A stretch of DNA of 64,000 nt from Spirochaetaceae bacterium. Lineage in GTDB: Bacteria > Spirochaetota > Spirochaetia > DSM-27196 > PXBQ01. Positions 50,052 through 59,553 of this stretch are shown here, in pieces. Under the pieces are notes generated by a model. The model was not told where the DNA came from and ran no database searches. It saw only the letters and a program-made list of their open reading frames with translations. The position numbers were made by a program, and so were the translations under genes. How positions within the stretch are numbered: the stretch's first letter is position 1; every line of letters begins with the position of its first letter. The stretch lies in NCBI GenBank assembly GCA_007695285.1, contig REEC01000133.1, forward strand, positions 1 through 64,000, in the 5' to 3' direction.

Positions 50052-50716
50052 AAAAACTATCTCGGTGGTACTATCAACGCCAGGCCCTCTCGGCTTTCAG
50101 CGCCGGAAACTATGAACAGGCTCTGGAGAACTACGCGGAACTCGAGAAAATCGAAGAGCGCAGAATGGGGACACGCCATAACATCGGGCTCTGCTACCTC
50201 GCGCTCTCGCGGCATGAAGAAGCCGAGAAGTGTTTCCTCGACGAGATCGAAACGTACGGGCCCGCGTTCGCACGGCTCAAGACGATCGCCGACATGTACT
50301 ACGCGTGGGGAAAGAGGACAAAGGCGTTGAAGTACTACAAGGCGGCCGCGAAGGAATGCACCGACGACACGGAGCTGCGGCTTATCACGCGCCGGATCGA
50401 GATCGCGTCGGATCCCGCCAGGTTCGAACGCGTCTCAGAAGCGAACGCAGCGCACAAGAAAGGGAACGAACTCCTGCAGGCGGGAAAGGTCGACGACGCG
50501 TTCGATAGTTTTCGCGACGCCGTGAAAGCGGATCCGACGTCGTTCCAGTCGATGAACAACCTCGGAGCGATCGCGATGAACCGCAGGAAGAACCCGGCCG
50601 CCGCCGCCGCGTTTTTTGAGGCCGCGTCGCGGCTGAGTCCACTCCCGTCGATCAAACGCAACCTCGAGCGCGCGCGTTCGATGGCCGAGAGCGGGCATCA
50701 AAGCGAAAAATCGTAA
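50048..50716 (+). CDS. TPR-repeat protein
   Basis: A 222-residue soluble protein with five or six tetratricopeptide-like helical pairs (YEQALENYAELEKIEER, RHEEAEKCFLDEIETYG, KTKALKYYKAAAKE, and a final AAAAFFEAASRLSP). Basic N-terminus (KKLSRWYYQRQ). It overlaps the previous stop by 4 bases, so it is coupled to the membrane protein and may be its partner. No enzymatic motif. Confidence 0.82.
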   Translation: MKKLSRWYYQRQALSAFSAGNYEQALENYAELEKIEERRMGTRHNIGLCYLALSRHEEAEKCFLDEIETYGPAFARLKTIADMYYAWGKRTKALKYYKAAAKECTDDTELRLITRRIEIASDPARFERVSEANAAHKKGNELLQAGKVDDAFDSFRDAVKADPTSFQSMNNLGAIAMNRRKNPAAAAAFFEAASRLSPLPSIKRNLERARSMAESGHQSEKS

Positions 50717-50736
50717 CTGCCACGCATGGGACCGAC

Positions 50737-51774
50737 TCAGTAGCCCGCGCGAATCTCTTGCCAGATTCTGTTATATAACGTCAGACCTTCGCCGACATCC
50801 TCGATAAACTCCGAGTTGAGCAACGCGTCGAACCCGTACACCGGTTGTTCAGTCGTCAGTTCGCGTGCAGGAACGTTCACCGGCGGTATCGCGAGAAAAT
50901 CCGCGATCTCCGCGTACACCTCGGGCCTATGAATGAAATCGATGAACGTGTGAGCAAGGTCGGGATTACGCGCTCCTTTCAGAATCACCATACTATCCAT
51001 GTACATCGGACCGCCTTCGGCTGGAATGAAAAACTCAACGTGCGAGTCGTCGAGGTCCTCAAACTCGATAAAGACGTTCTCGGCGTATCCGTGTACAACG
51101 TGGAACTCTCCGGCCGCAAACCCCTTACCGAACGTCTCCGCGTCGAACCTAACGATGTTCTCGCGCCACCCGAGTACGACAGTCTTCGCCTCTTCGAGTT
51201 CCACCGGGTCGAGCGTATTGACCGAGTACCCGAGCGACCGCAAAGCCGCACCGAGAACCTCGCGCATATCGTCGAGAAGCGTGATACGCCCCGAAAGATC
51301 GGCACGATCGAAAACACTCCAACTCTCTTCCCAGTCGTCGACGAAGTTCGCGTTGATCGCGATGCCCGCGGCGCCCATGACGTACGGAACGCTGAACCGG
51401 CTGCCGGGGTCGTACGTCGTCAACAGAAGCACCGCCGGATCTATATTCTCGTAGTTCGGCACCTTGCTCCGGTCTATTTCCATCAACATGTTCTCGGCGA
51501 TCATGATCGAGACGTAATCTCCCGACGGAAAAACGACGTCGTACCCGCCGCCGCCGGCCTTGAGCTTCGCGAACATCTCTTCGTTCGACGCGTACGTGTC
51601 GTACACGACGCGCACGTTGAACTCTCGCTCGAAAGCCTCGATCGTCTCATCGGGCACGTAGTACGTCCAGTTGTACACGTATAACCGTTCCTGTCCCCGG
51701 TCGCACGCGCCCAGAACCAGAACGCCGGTGATAAGCGCTCCGGCGAGCAGACGTCCAAATCGTAGTTCCTTCAT
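50737..51774 (-). CDS. potD: Polyamine ABC transporter substrate-binding lipoprotein
   Basis: A 345-residue periplasmic binding lipoprotein, lipobox LVLGAC near residue 25. The mature start LYVYNWTYYVPDETIEAFEREFNV and the later VVFPSGDYVSIMI and YAENVFIEFED match PotD/PotF. It delivers spermidine or putrescine to PotBC. ATG 51774 has GGAGG upstream. Last gene of potABCD on the minus strand, 22 bases after potC. Confidence 0.92.
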   Translation of the reverse strand: MKELRFGRLLAGALITGVLVLGACDRGQERLYVYNWTYYVPDETIEAFEREFNVRVVYDTYASNEEMFAKLKAGGGGYDVVFPSGDYVSIMIAENMLMEIDRSKVPNYENIDPAVLLLTTYDPGSRFSVPYVMGAAGIAINANFVDDWEESWSVFDRADLSGRITLLDDMREVLGAALRSLGYSVNTLDPVELEEAKTVVLGWRENIVRFDAETFGKGFAAGEFHVVHGYAENVFIEFEDLDDSHVEFFIPAEGGPMYMDSMVILKGARNPDLAHTFIDFIHRPEVYAEIADFLAIPPVNVPARELTTEQPVYGFDALLNSEFIEDVGEGLTLYNRIWQEIRAGY

Positions 51775-51796
51775 TGTTGCCTCCATGTGATCTAAC

Positions 51797-52573
51797 CTAC
51801 TTCGCGATGTACTTCAACACATTCCGAGCGAGCAAAACGAGAGCGACGGTTACGGTGATCATGACGACCGAGAGCGCGTTGATCACGGGCGATACGCCGA
51901 ATCTGATCGCCGAGTAGACGTACAAAGGCAGAGTCGTCGAGCCGGGTCCGGCGACAAAAAACGTGATCACAAAGTCCTCGAGCGACAGTGTGACGGCGGT
52001 GAGAAACGCCGAGAGGATTCCGGGCATCGAAACCGGCACGATCACGCGGATAAGCGTGTCGCGCTCGCGCGCGCCGAGATCGTACGCCGCCTCGATGATC
52101 GAGAAGTCAAACTCCTCGAGCCGCGCGAGCACGATTAATATCACGAACGGGAGGTTGAAACAGGTGTGCGCGATGAAGATCGTCCCGAGACCAAGAGGCA
52201 CGCCGATGCTCGCAAAGAAAATCAACAGCGAGACACCGAGGATGATCTCGGGGAGCAGCAGCGGCATCAGCGTGACCGTCTGCACGTAACTCTTGAGCCG
52301 AAAACGTCCCCACCTGATCCCGATAGCAGCGAGGCTTCCGATTATGGTCGCGACGGTAGCCGACGACAACGCGATCACGACGCTGTTCCGAACCGCGCGC
52401 CATAGATCCCGCGACTGGAAGAAAAGACGCCGGTACCATTCGAGCGAAAACCGTTCCCACTGCATCGATCGCGACGCGTTGAACGACGCCACGACGAGCA
52501 CGACCAGCGGGGCGATCAGGAAAAAGGTGACAAAAAAATACACGAATCTCGGGAACCCGCTTTTTGTGCTCAT
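51797..52573 (-). CDS. potC: Polyamine ABC transporter permease PotC
   Basis: A 258-residue permease with six TM helices and the EAA loop EAAYDLGARERDTLIRVIVPVSMPG, here centred on residue 165. It overlaps potB by 4 bases. Confidence 0.92.
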   Translation of the reverse strand: MSTKSGFPRFVYFFVTFFLIAPLVVLVVASFNASRSMQWERFSLEWYRRLFFQSRDLWRAVRNSVVIALSSATVATIIGSLAAIGIRWGRFRLKSYVQTVTLMPLLLPEIILGVSLLIFFASIGVPLGLGTIFIAHTCFNLPFVILIVLARLEEFDFSIIEAAYDLGARERDTLIRVIVPVSMPGILSAFLTAVTLSLEDFVITFFVAGPGSTTLPLYVYSAIRFGVSPVINALSVVMITVTVALVLLARNVLKYIAK

Positions 52574-53418
52574 ACACGCCGCCCGGAACCGCGCCCCCGT
52601 GTGCGGTTCGCCGCGGAGTACACCACCATCCCACCGGCGGTGATCACGGTGATGATCAGCGCCATCGCCGCGGCGAGCGGCCAGTTCCGGGTGACGGTCA
52701 ATTCGCGGGCGATTACGTTTCCGATCATGAACGAGTCACGACCGCCGACGAGTTGTGGGACGGCGTACTCGCCGAAGTTCGGAATAAATGTGAACAGGAT
52801 CGCCGTCACAATGCCGGCTCGGATGTTCGGAATCATGATCCGCACGATCGCCGCGAGCCGGCTCGCTCCGAGATCCCGCGCCGCCTCGATCAGCGTAAAG
52901 TCGAATTTTTCGATCGAGGCGTACAGCGGCAGAATCGCGAACGGCAGCGAAGTGTAAATCAACACGACGATCACGGCCCATTGATTGTAGAGAAAGCGAA
53001 CAGGCTCACCGATTATCCCGAGTGAAAGCAAAATCGTGTTTAGGAAACCGTTTGTGCCGAGAATCGCCATCCACGCGTAGACGCGGATCAGGAAGTTCGT
53101 CCAGAACGGCACGATGATCAGGACCAGCAGCATCGTTCGCCGTGAACTCCTCGCGATGTAGTACGCGGCGGGCAGAGCGAGCAGAACGGTGCCGATCGTC
53201 GATGCCAAGGCGATTCGGAACGTCGTCCACGCGACACGGATAATCAGAGGATTCGCGAGCGCCCGATACGCGTCGAGTGAAAACCGATACCTCACGCCGC
53301 CGTACAGCCCCTTCTCGAGGAAACTGTACAACACGACGATCGCGAGCGGCACGACGAAGAACACCGTGATCCAGACCGTCACGGGCGCCGTGTATAGCCC
53401 TCCCGAGCGACTCCTCAC
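52570..53418 (-). CDS. potB: Polyamine ABC transporter permease PotB
   Basis: A 282-residue permease with six TM helices and an EAA loop (EAARDLGASRLAAIVRIMIP) near residue 185. I start it at GTG 53418, overlapping the potA stop by 4 bases; the longer open frame upstream lies inside potA. Confidence 0.9.
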   Translation of the reverse strand: MRSRSGGLYTAPVTVWITVFFVVPLAIVVLYSFLEKGLYGGVRYRFSLDAYRALANPLIIRVAWTTFRIALASTIGTVLLALPAAYYIARSSRRTMLLVLIIVPFWTNFLIRVYAWMAILGTNGFLNTILLSLGIIGEPVRFLYNQWAVIVVLIYTSLPFAILPLYASIEKFDFTLIEAARDLGASRLAAIVRIMIPNIRAGIVTAILFTFIPNFGEYAVPQLVGGRDSFMIGNVIARELTVTRNWPLAAAMALIITVITAGGMVVYSAANRTRGRGSGRRV

Positions 53419-54530
53419 TCGTCTCCCCCGCGAGGCGTAACGACGTATCCGTCGTTCGCGTTCCACCATACCCAGACAGGATCTTTCCACTCGATCTCAG
53501 GACCGTCGTCAAGAAATCGCGCGTGCTGCTGGAACGCCTTGAGCACGTACCCGGACGGAAGCTCCACGAAGAATTTGCTCTGGAACCCGGAGTATATCCT
53601 CTCGTCGACGAGGCCGTGCAGTATGTTCGTATTTGGTGCGAGCCCCTCGGGGCGTTTCTTGCTGATCCGGATCTTCTCGGGGCGTATCGTGTGCCGTACG
53701 GTATGCCCGGGCTCGGGGGGCACGTCGCACGTCACCACGACGGGGCCCAGGCCTTCGGCGTCGAGCCGTGAGAGTTCCCCCTCCACCGACGTCACGACGG
53801 CCGGTTGAATGTTCGTGTCGCCGATGAAATTCGCGACAAACTCGTCGGCCGGCTGCTCGTAGATCTCAAACGGCGCGCCAATCTGCAGCACGCGGCCGAG
53901 ATTCATCACGGCGACTCGATCGGAGACGCTGAGAGCTTCCTGTTGATCGTGAGTGACGTAGATGAACGTGACGCCGACCGAGTCGTGGATCGTATCGAGC
54001 TCGATAAGCAGCTGCTGACGGAGTTTTGCATCGAGCGCGGAGAGCGGTTCGTCGAGCAGAAGAACGTCGGGTTCGTTGATCAACGCGCGCGCGATCGCGA
54101 CTCGCTGCTTCTGCCCTCCGGAGATCTGCGACGGCATTTTGCGCGCCTGCCCGTGCAACCGAACGAGCTCGATATACGACTCGACACGCTCGGTCACGGT
54201 CTTTGCGCCGAGTCCACGTAGGCGCAACGGAAATGCAATGTTCTCGAACACCGAGAGGTGAGGGAAAAGCGCGTAGCTCTGAAAAACGGTGTTGACGTGG
54301 CGACGATTCGGCGGGATGGGAAGAATGTTCACGTCGTCGATCAGGACCGAACCGACATCGGGCGTCTCGAAGCCCGCGATGATACGAAGTAACGTCGTCT
54401 TCCCGCAGCCCGAAGGACCTAACAACGAAAAGAACTCGCCTTTTTTGACCGTCAGGCTCACATCGATGAGCGCGGGGAACTCCCCAAACGCCTTGTCGAC
54501 ACCGTCGATCCGTACCTCGCTGCCCTTCAA
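53415..54530 (-). CDS. potA: Polyamine ABC transporter ATPase PotA
   Basis: A 371-residue ABC ATPase. Walker A GPSGCGKTT, Q-loop FQSYALFPHLSV, signature QISGGQKQRVAIARAL and Walker B VLLLDEPLSALD are intact; the C-terminal TOBE/OB domain (IRPEKIRISKKRPEG) is present. The frame stays open to 54857. TTG 54530 gives the usual N-terminus (about ten residues before the first strand) and follows AGAAGGAGA; ATG 54680 and GTG 54581 are alternatives. The true start is uncertain. Confidence 0.85.
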   Translation of the reverse strand: MKGSEVRIDGVDKAFGEFPALIDVSLTVKKGEFFSLLGPSGCGKTTLLRIIAGFETPDVGSVLIDDVNILPIPPNRRHVNTVFQSYALFPHLSVFENIAFPLRLRGLGAKTVTERVESYIELVRLHGQARKMPSQISGGQKQRVAIARALINEPDVLLLDEPLSALDAKLRQQLLIELDTIHDSVGVTFIYVTHDQQEALSVSDRVAVMNLGRVLQIGAPFEIYEQPADEFVANFIGDTNIQPAVVTSVEGELSRLDAEGLGPVVVTCDVPPEPGHTVRHTIRPEKIRISKKRPEGLAPNTNILHGLVDERIYSGFQSKFFVELPSGYVLKAFQQHARFLDDGPEIEWKDPVWVWWNANDGYVVTPRGGDE

Positions 54531-54652
54531 CTTGCCCGATTGTCTCCTTCTGGTGTTCGGCCGCCCCGGCGCGACGTCCACGAGAATGTCCCTTTTCCGT
54601 TGCTCTGTCAATACGTTCCGACGGACGTTCCTACGGACAGGCAACACGGGAC

Positions 54653-54681
54653 TTCCCGCAATCGCGGGGGTTTGATACATT
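54653..54681 (+). promoter_or_regulatory. Candidate promoter of the cyclase-like pair
   Basis: TTCCCG (54653-54658), 17 bases, TACATT (54676-54681). A leader of about 35 bases would follow, with AAAAGGAAAAA before GTG 54722. A short CCCGC/GCGGG palindrome (54655-54668) overlaps it. Confidence 0.35.
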
Positions 54682-54721
54682 ATCATCGGAAGTCCGCATC
54701 TCGTGACGCGAAAAGGAAAAA

Positions 54722-55645
54722 GTGGTGAATGTCCGCCCGAAAATCCGGAACTTGACGACTCGTTCGTTGGCTCAATCGATGGACGTGAACACGATGGTTC
54801 ACTTCGCGCGTCGGTTGATCCGAAACTATGATCTCCACGAACGTACCGGGTACCCACCGAGTCTGAGCGTCGCGAATCGTGACGCCGCGAGGCAGATCGT
54901 CGAGGACATGGTCAAGTCGGGACACTTCCTTCAGTTTGTCTCACTACTGATCGACGCGGCCGGTGACGGGATCGCGGGGAGAAAGTACCGGTTTTCCGAC
55001 CTCGAAAAAATTATAACGGGGATCGAAGAAGAGGGGTTTGCGTACGATCAGTCGCGGCGCTCATTCCTGGAGAACAATGGAACGCGGAGAATGTCGAACT
55101 GGGGCTTTCTCCGCGAAGGCGACGAGTATCTTTTCACGTTCCTGCGCGTTGACATCGTCGGGAACTCGACGCTCGTGCGGAGACACCCGCCGGAACTCGT
55201 GAAAACTGCGTACGATGACCTCCGGTCGATCGTGACGACCGTGGTCGAGCGCCGGAACGGGCGCGTCTGGAGTTGGGAGGGCGACGGTGGGGTCGCGGCG
55301 TTCCACGTAGACGACGCGAGCACCGCGGCGACGCTCGCGGGGATGGAGTGCATTCACGAGATGTTTCTGTACAACTCAACCGGTGGCGCGCTCGGCGAGC
55401 CGCTCCGATATCGCATCGCGATACACAACGGACAGTGCGAGTACCATCCGCAGATCGAGTCGATACAAGGGCCCGTAATCCAGAAACTCGCCGAGATAGA
55501 GGCCAAACACACCAAACCCGATACGTTGACGATAAGCGATACGGTGTTCCTCTCGCTCGAAGACACGGTTGCCAGATGCTGTGAGCCGTTCGTCGTCGGT
55601 CCGGCGACGTACTACTACCGTTATGAGATCCGGTTCGACACCTAA
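54722..55645 (+). CDS. Divergent class III nucleotide cyclase homologue
   Basis: A 307-residue protein. Residues 1-125 are helical and unrecognised. Residues 135-295 fit a class III cyclase homology domain: TFLRVDIVGNS supplies the first metal Asp, and RVWSWEGDGGVAAFHV the second metal Asp, with PLRYRIAIHNGQC as the strand after. The transition-state Asn/Arg region is unlike active cyclases (GPVIQKLAEIEAKH), so it may be inactive or make something unusual. It abuts the next gene with no spacer. Confidence 0.65.
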   Translation: MVNVRPKIRNLTTRSLAQSMDVNTMVHFARRLIRNYDLHERTGYPPSLSVANRDAARQIVEDMVKSGHFLQFVSLLIDAAGDGIAGRKYRFSDLEKIITGIEEEGFAYDQSRRSFLENNGTRRMSNWGFLREGDEYLFTFLRVDIVGNSTLVRRHPPELVKTAYDDLRSIVTTVVERRNGRVWSWEGDGGVAAFHVDDASTAATLAGMECIHEMFLYNSTGGALGEPLRYRIAIHNGQCEYHPQIESIQGPVIQKLAEIEAKHTKPDTLTISDTVFLSLEDTVARCCEPFVVGPATYYYRYEIRFDT

Positions 55646-56650
55646 ATGAACATCTACCTTTTGAGTAACCGTCCCGTTCCTGCAGCTTTCAAGCCTCTAT
55701 GCCGGGGCAGAAAACACACATTGATCTCCGAGCCGTTCGATTCATGGAAAGAGTTGAAAAAAGGCGGCCCGACCGACGGATTCTACTACGTCGACGTCCA
55801 CGGACTGAAACCGGCTGAAATAAACCGAGTCATGCGCGAGCTCGGCCGATCGGACGGGATCGCGTTCGGCGTCTACGACGACCGCGGAGTGATCCCGGAT
55901 CCGGCGGAGGTGTTTTTCTTTGGTGGTCTCGACTATATCGGCAAAAAGGCAGCGACGGCTGGTATTACGTCAAAACGCGCAGGAATGCTCGAAGCGTACG
56001 TCGAGCGCGTGATTCCTGGGGCCATGAAACCGAACGACGACGGTAATAGCTCGGACGTATCGATCACGGGTCCGCTTTTGATCGCACCGAATGGCTGGGA
56101 CGATATCACGCCTGAGTCCGAGTACACGTTCAGCATGTTGTTCTTCGCGCTCGACGACGGTAGTACTCTCAAAGCCGACCAAAGCGCGGAGTCGTTCCAC
56201 GCGCAACTGTCCGGCTTCCGGGCCTTCGTGTCGCACCATATCGCCGACGCGGGCGGCCGCATCTGGCTCTGGAAAAACGTCTCGGGTGTAGCCCTTTTCC
56301 CCTTTGACGGCTCGACGTGCCCCGCAGTAGTGAACTGCGTCCGTATGATGTTGAGTCGGATGATCGGGACGTACGATCATTTTGGACACGGGAGACATCT
56401 TTCATTTCGCCTTGCGCTGCACATCGGCAATACACTGTTCCGCAACTACGGTGAGACCGACACGATCGTCTCGGACACGATCAACCACCTCTTCCACCTC
56501 GGTGAGAAATATGCTCGCCGCGAAAGTTTCGTGATGACCGACGTCGTGTACTCCATGACGCCCGAGGGCCTGCAACCGTACTTCGAGCACGCGGGTGTAT
56601 TTGAGGGCCGCGGCGTATACCGAATGCGGCTTCCTCGCGTAGTGCTTTAA
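55646..56650 (+). CDS. Second cyclase-like protein, metal site lost
   Basis: A 334-residue protein whose ATG directly follows the previous TAA. The second half aligns by eye with the first protein: YTFSMLFFALDDGSTL replaces the DIVG strand, RIWLWKNVSGVALFPF replaces WEGDGGVAAF (second Asp lost), and LSFRLALHIGNTLFRNYG matches the next strand. The first 130 residues (YYVDVHGLKPAEINRVMREL) are a separate alpha/beta domain that looks like a receiver-type fold but which I do not recognise. It is probably a catalytically dead partner or sensor for the upstream protein. Confidence 0.65.
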   Translation: MNIYLLSNRPVPAAFKPLCRGRKHTLISEPFDSWKELKKGGPTDGFYYVDVHGLKPAEINRVMRELGRSDGIAFGVYDDRGVIPDPAEVFFFGGLDYIGKKAATAGITSKRAGMLEAYVERVIPGAMKPNDDGNSSDVSITGPLLIAPNGWDDITPESEYTFSMLFFALDDGSTLKADQSAESFHAQLSGFRAFVSHHIADAGGRIWLWKNVSGVALFPFDGSTCPAVVNCVRMMLSRMIGTYDHFGHGRHLSFRLALHIGNTLFRNYGETDTIVSDTINHLFHLGEKYARRESFVMTDVVYSMTPEGLQPYFEHAGVFEGRGVYRMRLPRVVL

Positions 56651-56661
56651 CCGAAGCCGGC

Positions 56662-56679
56662 GGCGATTTTGGAATCGCC
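56662..56679 (+). terminator. Hairpin after the cyclase-like pair
   Basis: GGCGATT (56662-56668) pairs with AATCGCC (56673-56679) around a 4-base loop, followed by TTCCCCTTT. It lies between the pair and the next gene. Confidence 0.55.
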
Positions 56680-56733
56680 TTCCCCTTTGCGAAAAAACCT
56701 GTTACCGTGAAGGCATAGGCAACAGGGGGAAAC

Positions 56734-57888
56734 ATGAAGTATAAACCGTACGGCAAGACCGGACGCACGGTATCCATGCTCGGGTTCGGCGCGATGCGTC
56801 TGCCGGCTCAGAAAGACGGAACGTGCGACTACGCTCGAGCCGTTCCGATGCTACGCGAAGGAATCGACGCGGGAATCAACTACATCGACACCGCACGCGG
56901 CTATATCACTGGAACGAGCGAGATCGCGGTCGGAAAAGCGATCAAAAGTTACGATCGCGAGACTCTTTTTGTCGTCACGAAGATCCCGAGCAACGACATC
57001 GAGAACTCACGCGAGCTCGAATGGCGCAAACAGCTCGAACAGCAGCTCGCACGATTCGACATGCCGTACATCGACATGATCCTGTTCCACGGTTTGAAGT
57101 GGGACGCATTCAACGAGCACGTCGGCAAACCCGGTTACGCGCTGGCCGCCGCGCGCGCGGCACAGAACGATGGGCTTGTTCGACACGTAGGTTTTTCGAG
57201 TCACGACTCGGCGGAGAACATAACTCGGCTTGTAGAGACGCGCGAGTTCGACGGTGTTCTGCTCCAGTATAACTTCCTCGACCGGAGAAACGAAGGCGCG
57301 ATCGATGCCGCGGCGCGGATCGGGATGGGAGTGACCGTCATGGGTCCCGTAGCGGGTGGACGGCTCGGCGTTCCGGGGGCCGTGGCGCTCGACGGCGAGG
57401 GAATGGAACAGATGCGCGTACCCGAGATCGCGCTCAGGTTCGTCTGGAGCAACCCGGGAGTCACGGTCGCCCTGTCGGGCATGAACGCAATGGACCAGAT
57501 TCATGAGAACGTCGCTGCCGCCGAGAGGATGACGGAGATCGGCGACGCGGAGAGGAGGAAGGTCGCGGGCCTCGTCGAACGCAACGCGGAGTTGATGAAG
57601 CTGTACTGTACCGCGTGTGGATACTGCATGCCGTGCCCGAACGGAGTGAACATCCCGGAGAACTTCCGGTACATGAACTGGCACAAAGTCTGGGGCCTGA
57701 CGAAGGAAGCGAAAGAGGCGTACGCGAAGTTCTCACCCGACGGCTTCTGGGCGCCGTGGGCGACCGGTCAGGTCACCGGCCTCAGCGCGTCGGAGTGCGT
57801 CGAATGCGGCGAGTGCGAACCGAAATGCCCGCAGAACATCCCGATCATCAAACAGCTCAAGGAGACGGCCGCCGCGTTAGGATCGTGA
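56734..57888 (+). CDS. Aldo/keto reductase with C-terminal 4Fe-4S domain
   Basis: A 384-residue protein. The AKR barrel has INYIDTARGYITGTSE and the catalytic Lys in LFVVTKIPS and the HGLKWD loop. The last 110 residues bind two [4Fe-4S] clusters: YCTACGYCMPCPNGVNIPE and ECVECGECEPKCPQNIPI. Such ferredoxin-like AKRs are common in anaerobes and use reduced clusters or NAD(P)H; substrates are mostly unknown. The start has an AGGGGG site. Confidence 0.87.
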   Translation: MKYKPYGKTGRTVSMLGFGAMRLPAQKDGTCDYARAVPMLREGIDAGINYIDTARGYITGTSEIAVGKAIKSYDRETLFVVTKIPSNDIENSRELEWRKQLEQQLARFDMPYIDMILFHGLKWDAFNEHVGKPGYALAAARAAQNDGLVRHVGFSSHDSAENITRLVETREFDGVLLQYNFLDRRNEGAIDAAARIGMGVTVMGPVAGGRLGVPGAVALDGEGMEQMRVPEIALRFVWSNPGVTVALSGMNAMDQIHENVAAAERMTEIGDAERRKVAGLVERNAELMKLYCTACGYCMPCPNGVNIPENFRYMNWHKVWGLTKEAKEAYAKFSPDGFWAPWATGQVTGLSASECVECGECEPKCPQNIPIIKQLKETAAALGS

Positions 57889-57900
57889 CGGCCCGCCGCT

Positions 57901-59553
57901 CTATACGTGCTGTGCGATCTCCGAGCCGCCCGGCATAGCGGGAAAACGGCGCGTTGAACCTTTGTTCGACCGGATGAAGTGACAACCGACCGATGTCGAG
58001 TTCCTGAGAGCCGCATCGGTCACGAGGATCGCCGCCTGCGCTCCGTGGAACAGCCCGATAATCTCTTTGGAGACAGGTGTTCGTCGATAAAAATCTTCGA
58101 TCCTGAGGTACATGTGCCGGAGATCCTCGATCGCGATTTTGAGGCGCTGGTGCGTCCGCACGATCCCGACGTAGTTCCACATCGTGCTCTTGATCGAGAG
58201 CCAGTCCTGTGCGATCAACGCAGGATCTTCATTCTCCACGTATCCGGTCGGGATCCAGTCCCTGACCGACGTGAGCATCGGAAACGCGATCGTTACGCCG
58301 CGGCTCATCTGATCCACGATGTCGTTTGCAGCCTCGTATCCCCAGAGCAGGCCCTCGAGAAGCGACGTCGACGCGAGCCGGTTCGCACCGTGCAGTCCGG
58401 TACACGAGACCTCACCGACCGCGTACAGGCCCGACAAGGTCGTTCTCCCACACCGGTCGACGAGAACACCTCCGCAGAAGTAATGCGCGGCCGGAACGAC
58501 CGGAACCGGATCCTTCTTGATATCGATACCGGCCGCGAGGCACGTCGCATAGATCGTCGGGAACCTGATCGCCGGATCCTCGTCGATGTAGTTTGCGACA
58601 TCGAGCAACACGTGGTCTTCTCCGTTTTCGATCATTTCGTCCCAGATCGCGATCGTCACCTCGTCGCGACCGGCAAGGTCGCGTAGCTCGGGGTTGTACC
58701 GCTGCATGAACTGTTCGCCGCGCAGGTTTCGCAGGCGCGCGCCCTCACCGCGCAACGCCTCCGAGAGCAGAAACCGTTTCTCGCCCGGGATATACAATGT
58801 CGTCGGATGAAACTGGATGTACTCCATGTTTATCACGTCAACACCCGCGCGTTTCGCCATCACGACACCGTCACCGACGGTTCCTTTCTCGTTTGTCGAG
58901 TGCAGGAAAATGTCGGCGAGTCCCCCTGTCGCGAGCACCGTGCGTTGAGCGAGGATCGTGACGACTTCTTTCTTTTCTTCGCAGTAGACGTACGCCCCCG
59001 CGCATCGGTCTTCGAGCAGGTACCGCGCCTGCAGATCCGTCGAGTGATGGCGCAGCGTGATCACGTCGATCGCGGTCGCGCCGGTTATGATCTCGACGTT
59101 TTCCATCGAGCGAAGCACCGCCATGAGCGCGAGCTGAATTTCACGGCCGGTATTGTCGGCGGAGTACAGGATCCGGTTCACCGAGTGCGCGCCCTCGCGC
59201 GTCAAATCGAGTTCGCCTTTGTCGCCGTTTCGTGCAAACGCGACTTTCGCGACGTCTATGAGGATCTCACGGACGACGCGCGGTCCGTTCGCCGCCAAAA
59301 ACTCGACTGCCGCTCGGTTGTTGAGTCCACGCCCGGCTCGCATGACGTCATCGACGAGCAACTCCGGCGAGTCATCGTGCCCCGTGTACACGATGCCACC
59401 TTGAGCCCAGTACGTGTTCGTCGTATTGGGATCCGACCTCTTGCTCAACAGGCAGACCTTGAGTCCGGCCCGCGCCGCGACGTACGCGCACGTAGCCCCC
59501 GCGATTCCACTTCCAATCACAAGGCACTCGGTTTCTTTGTAGTTATCGGCCAC
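57901..59553 (-). CDS. nadB: L-aspartate oxidase
   Basis: A 550-residue flavoprotein that oxidises aspartate to iminoaspartate, the first step of de novo NAD synthesis. FAD loop CLVIGSGIAGATCAYVAARAG at residue 9; substrate block near residue 260 with FHPTTLYIPGEKRFLLSEALRGEGA (read as two parts); GGVLVDRCGRTTLSGLYAVGE C-terminal FAD contact. It starts at GTG immediately after the nadC stop. Under anaerobic life fumarate may replace oxygen as acceptor. nadA is not in the window. Confidence 0.93.
   Translation of the reverse strand: MADNYKETECLVIGSGIAGATCAYVAARAGLKVCLLSKRSDPNTTNTYWAQGGIVYTGHDDSPELLVDDVMRAGRGLNNRAAVEFLAANGPRVVREILIDVAKVAFARNGDKGELDLTREGAHSVNRILYSADNTGREIQLALMAVLRSMENVEIITGATAIDVITLRHHSTDLQARYLLEDRCAGAYVYCEEKKEVVTILAQRTVLATGGLADIFLHSTNEKGTVGDGVVMAKRAGVDVINMEYIQFHPTTLYIPGEKRFLLSEALRGEGARLRNLRGEQFMQRYNPELRDLAGRDEVTIAIWDEMIENGEDHVLLDVANYIDEDPAIRFPTIYATCLAAGIDIKKDPVPVVPAAHYFCGGVLVDRCGRTTLSGLYAVGEVSCTGLHGANRLASTSLLEGLLWGYEAANDIVDQMSRGVTIAFPMLTSVRDWIPTGYVENEDPALIAQDWLSIKSTMWNYVGIVRTHQRLKIAIEDLRHMYLRIEDFYRRTPVSKEIIGLFHGAQAAILVTDAALRNSTSVGCHFIRSNKGSTRRFPAMPGGSEIAQHV

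Noticed and set aside
50716..50736. Second copy of the 17206 inverted-repeat arm (AACTGCCACG)
   Set aside because: Only ten bases match and there is no inverted partner.
54531..54857. N-terminal extension of PotA to 54857
   Set aside because: The extra 109 residues are unlike PotA, low in complexity and run into the divergent cyclase-like gene.
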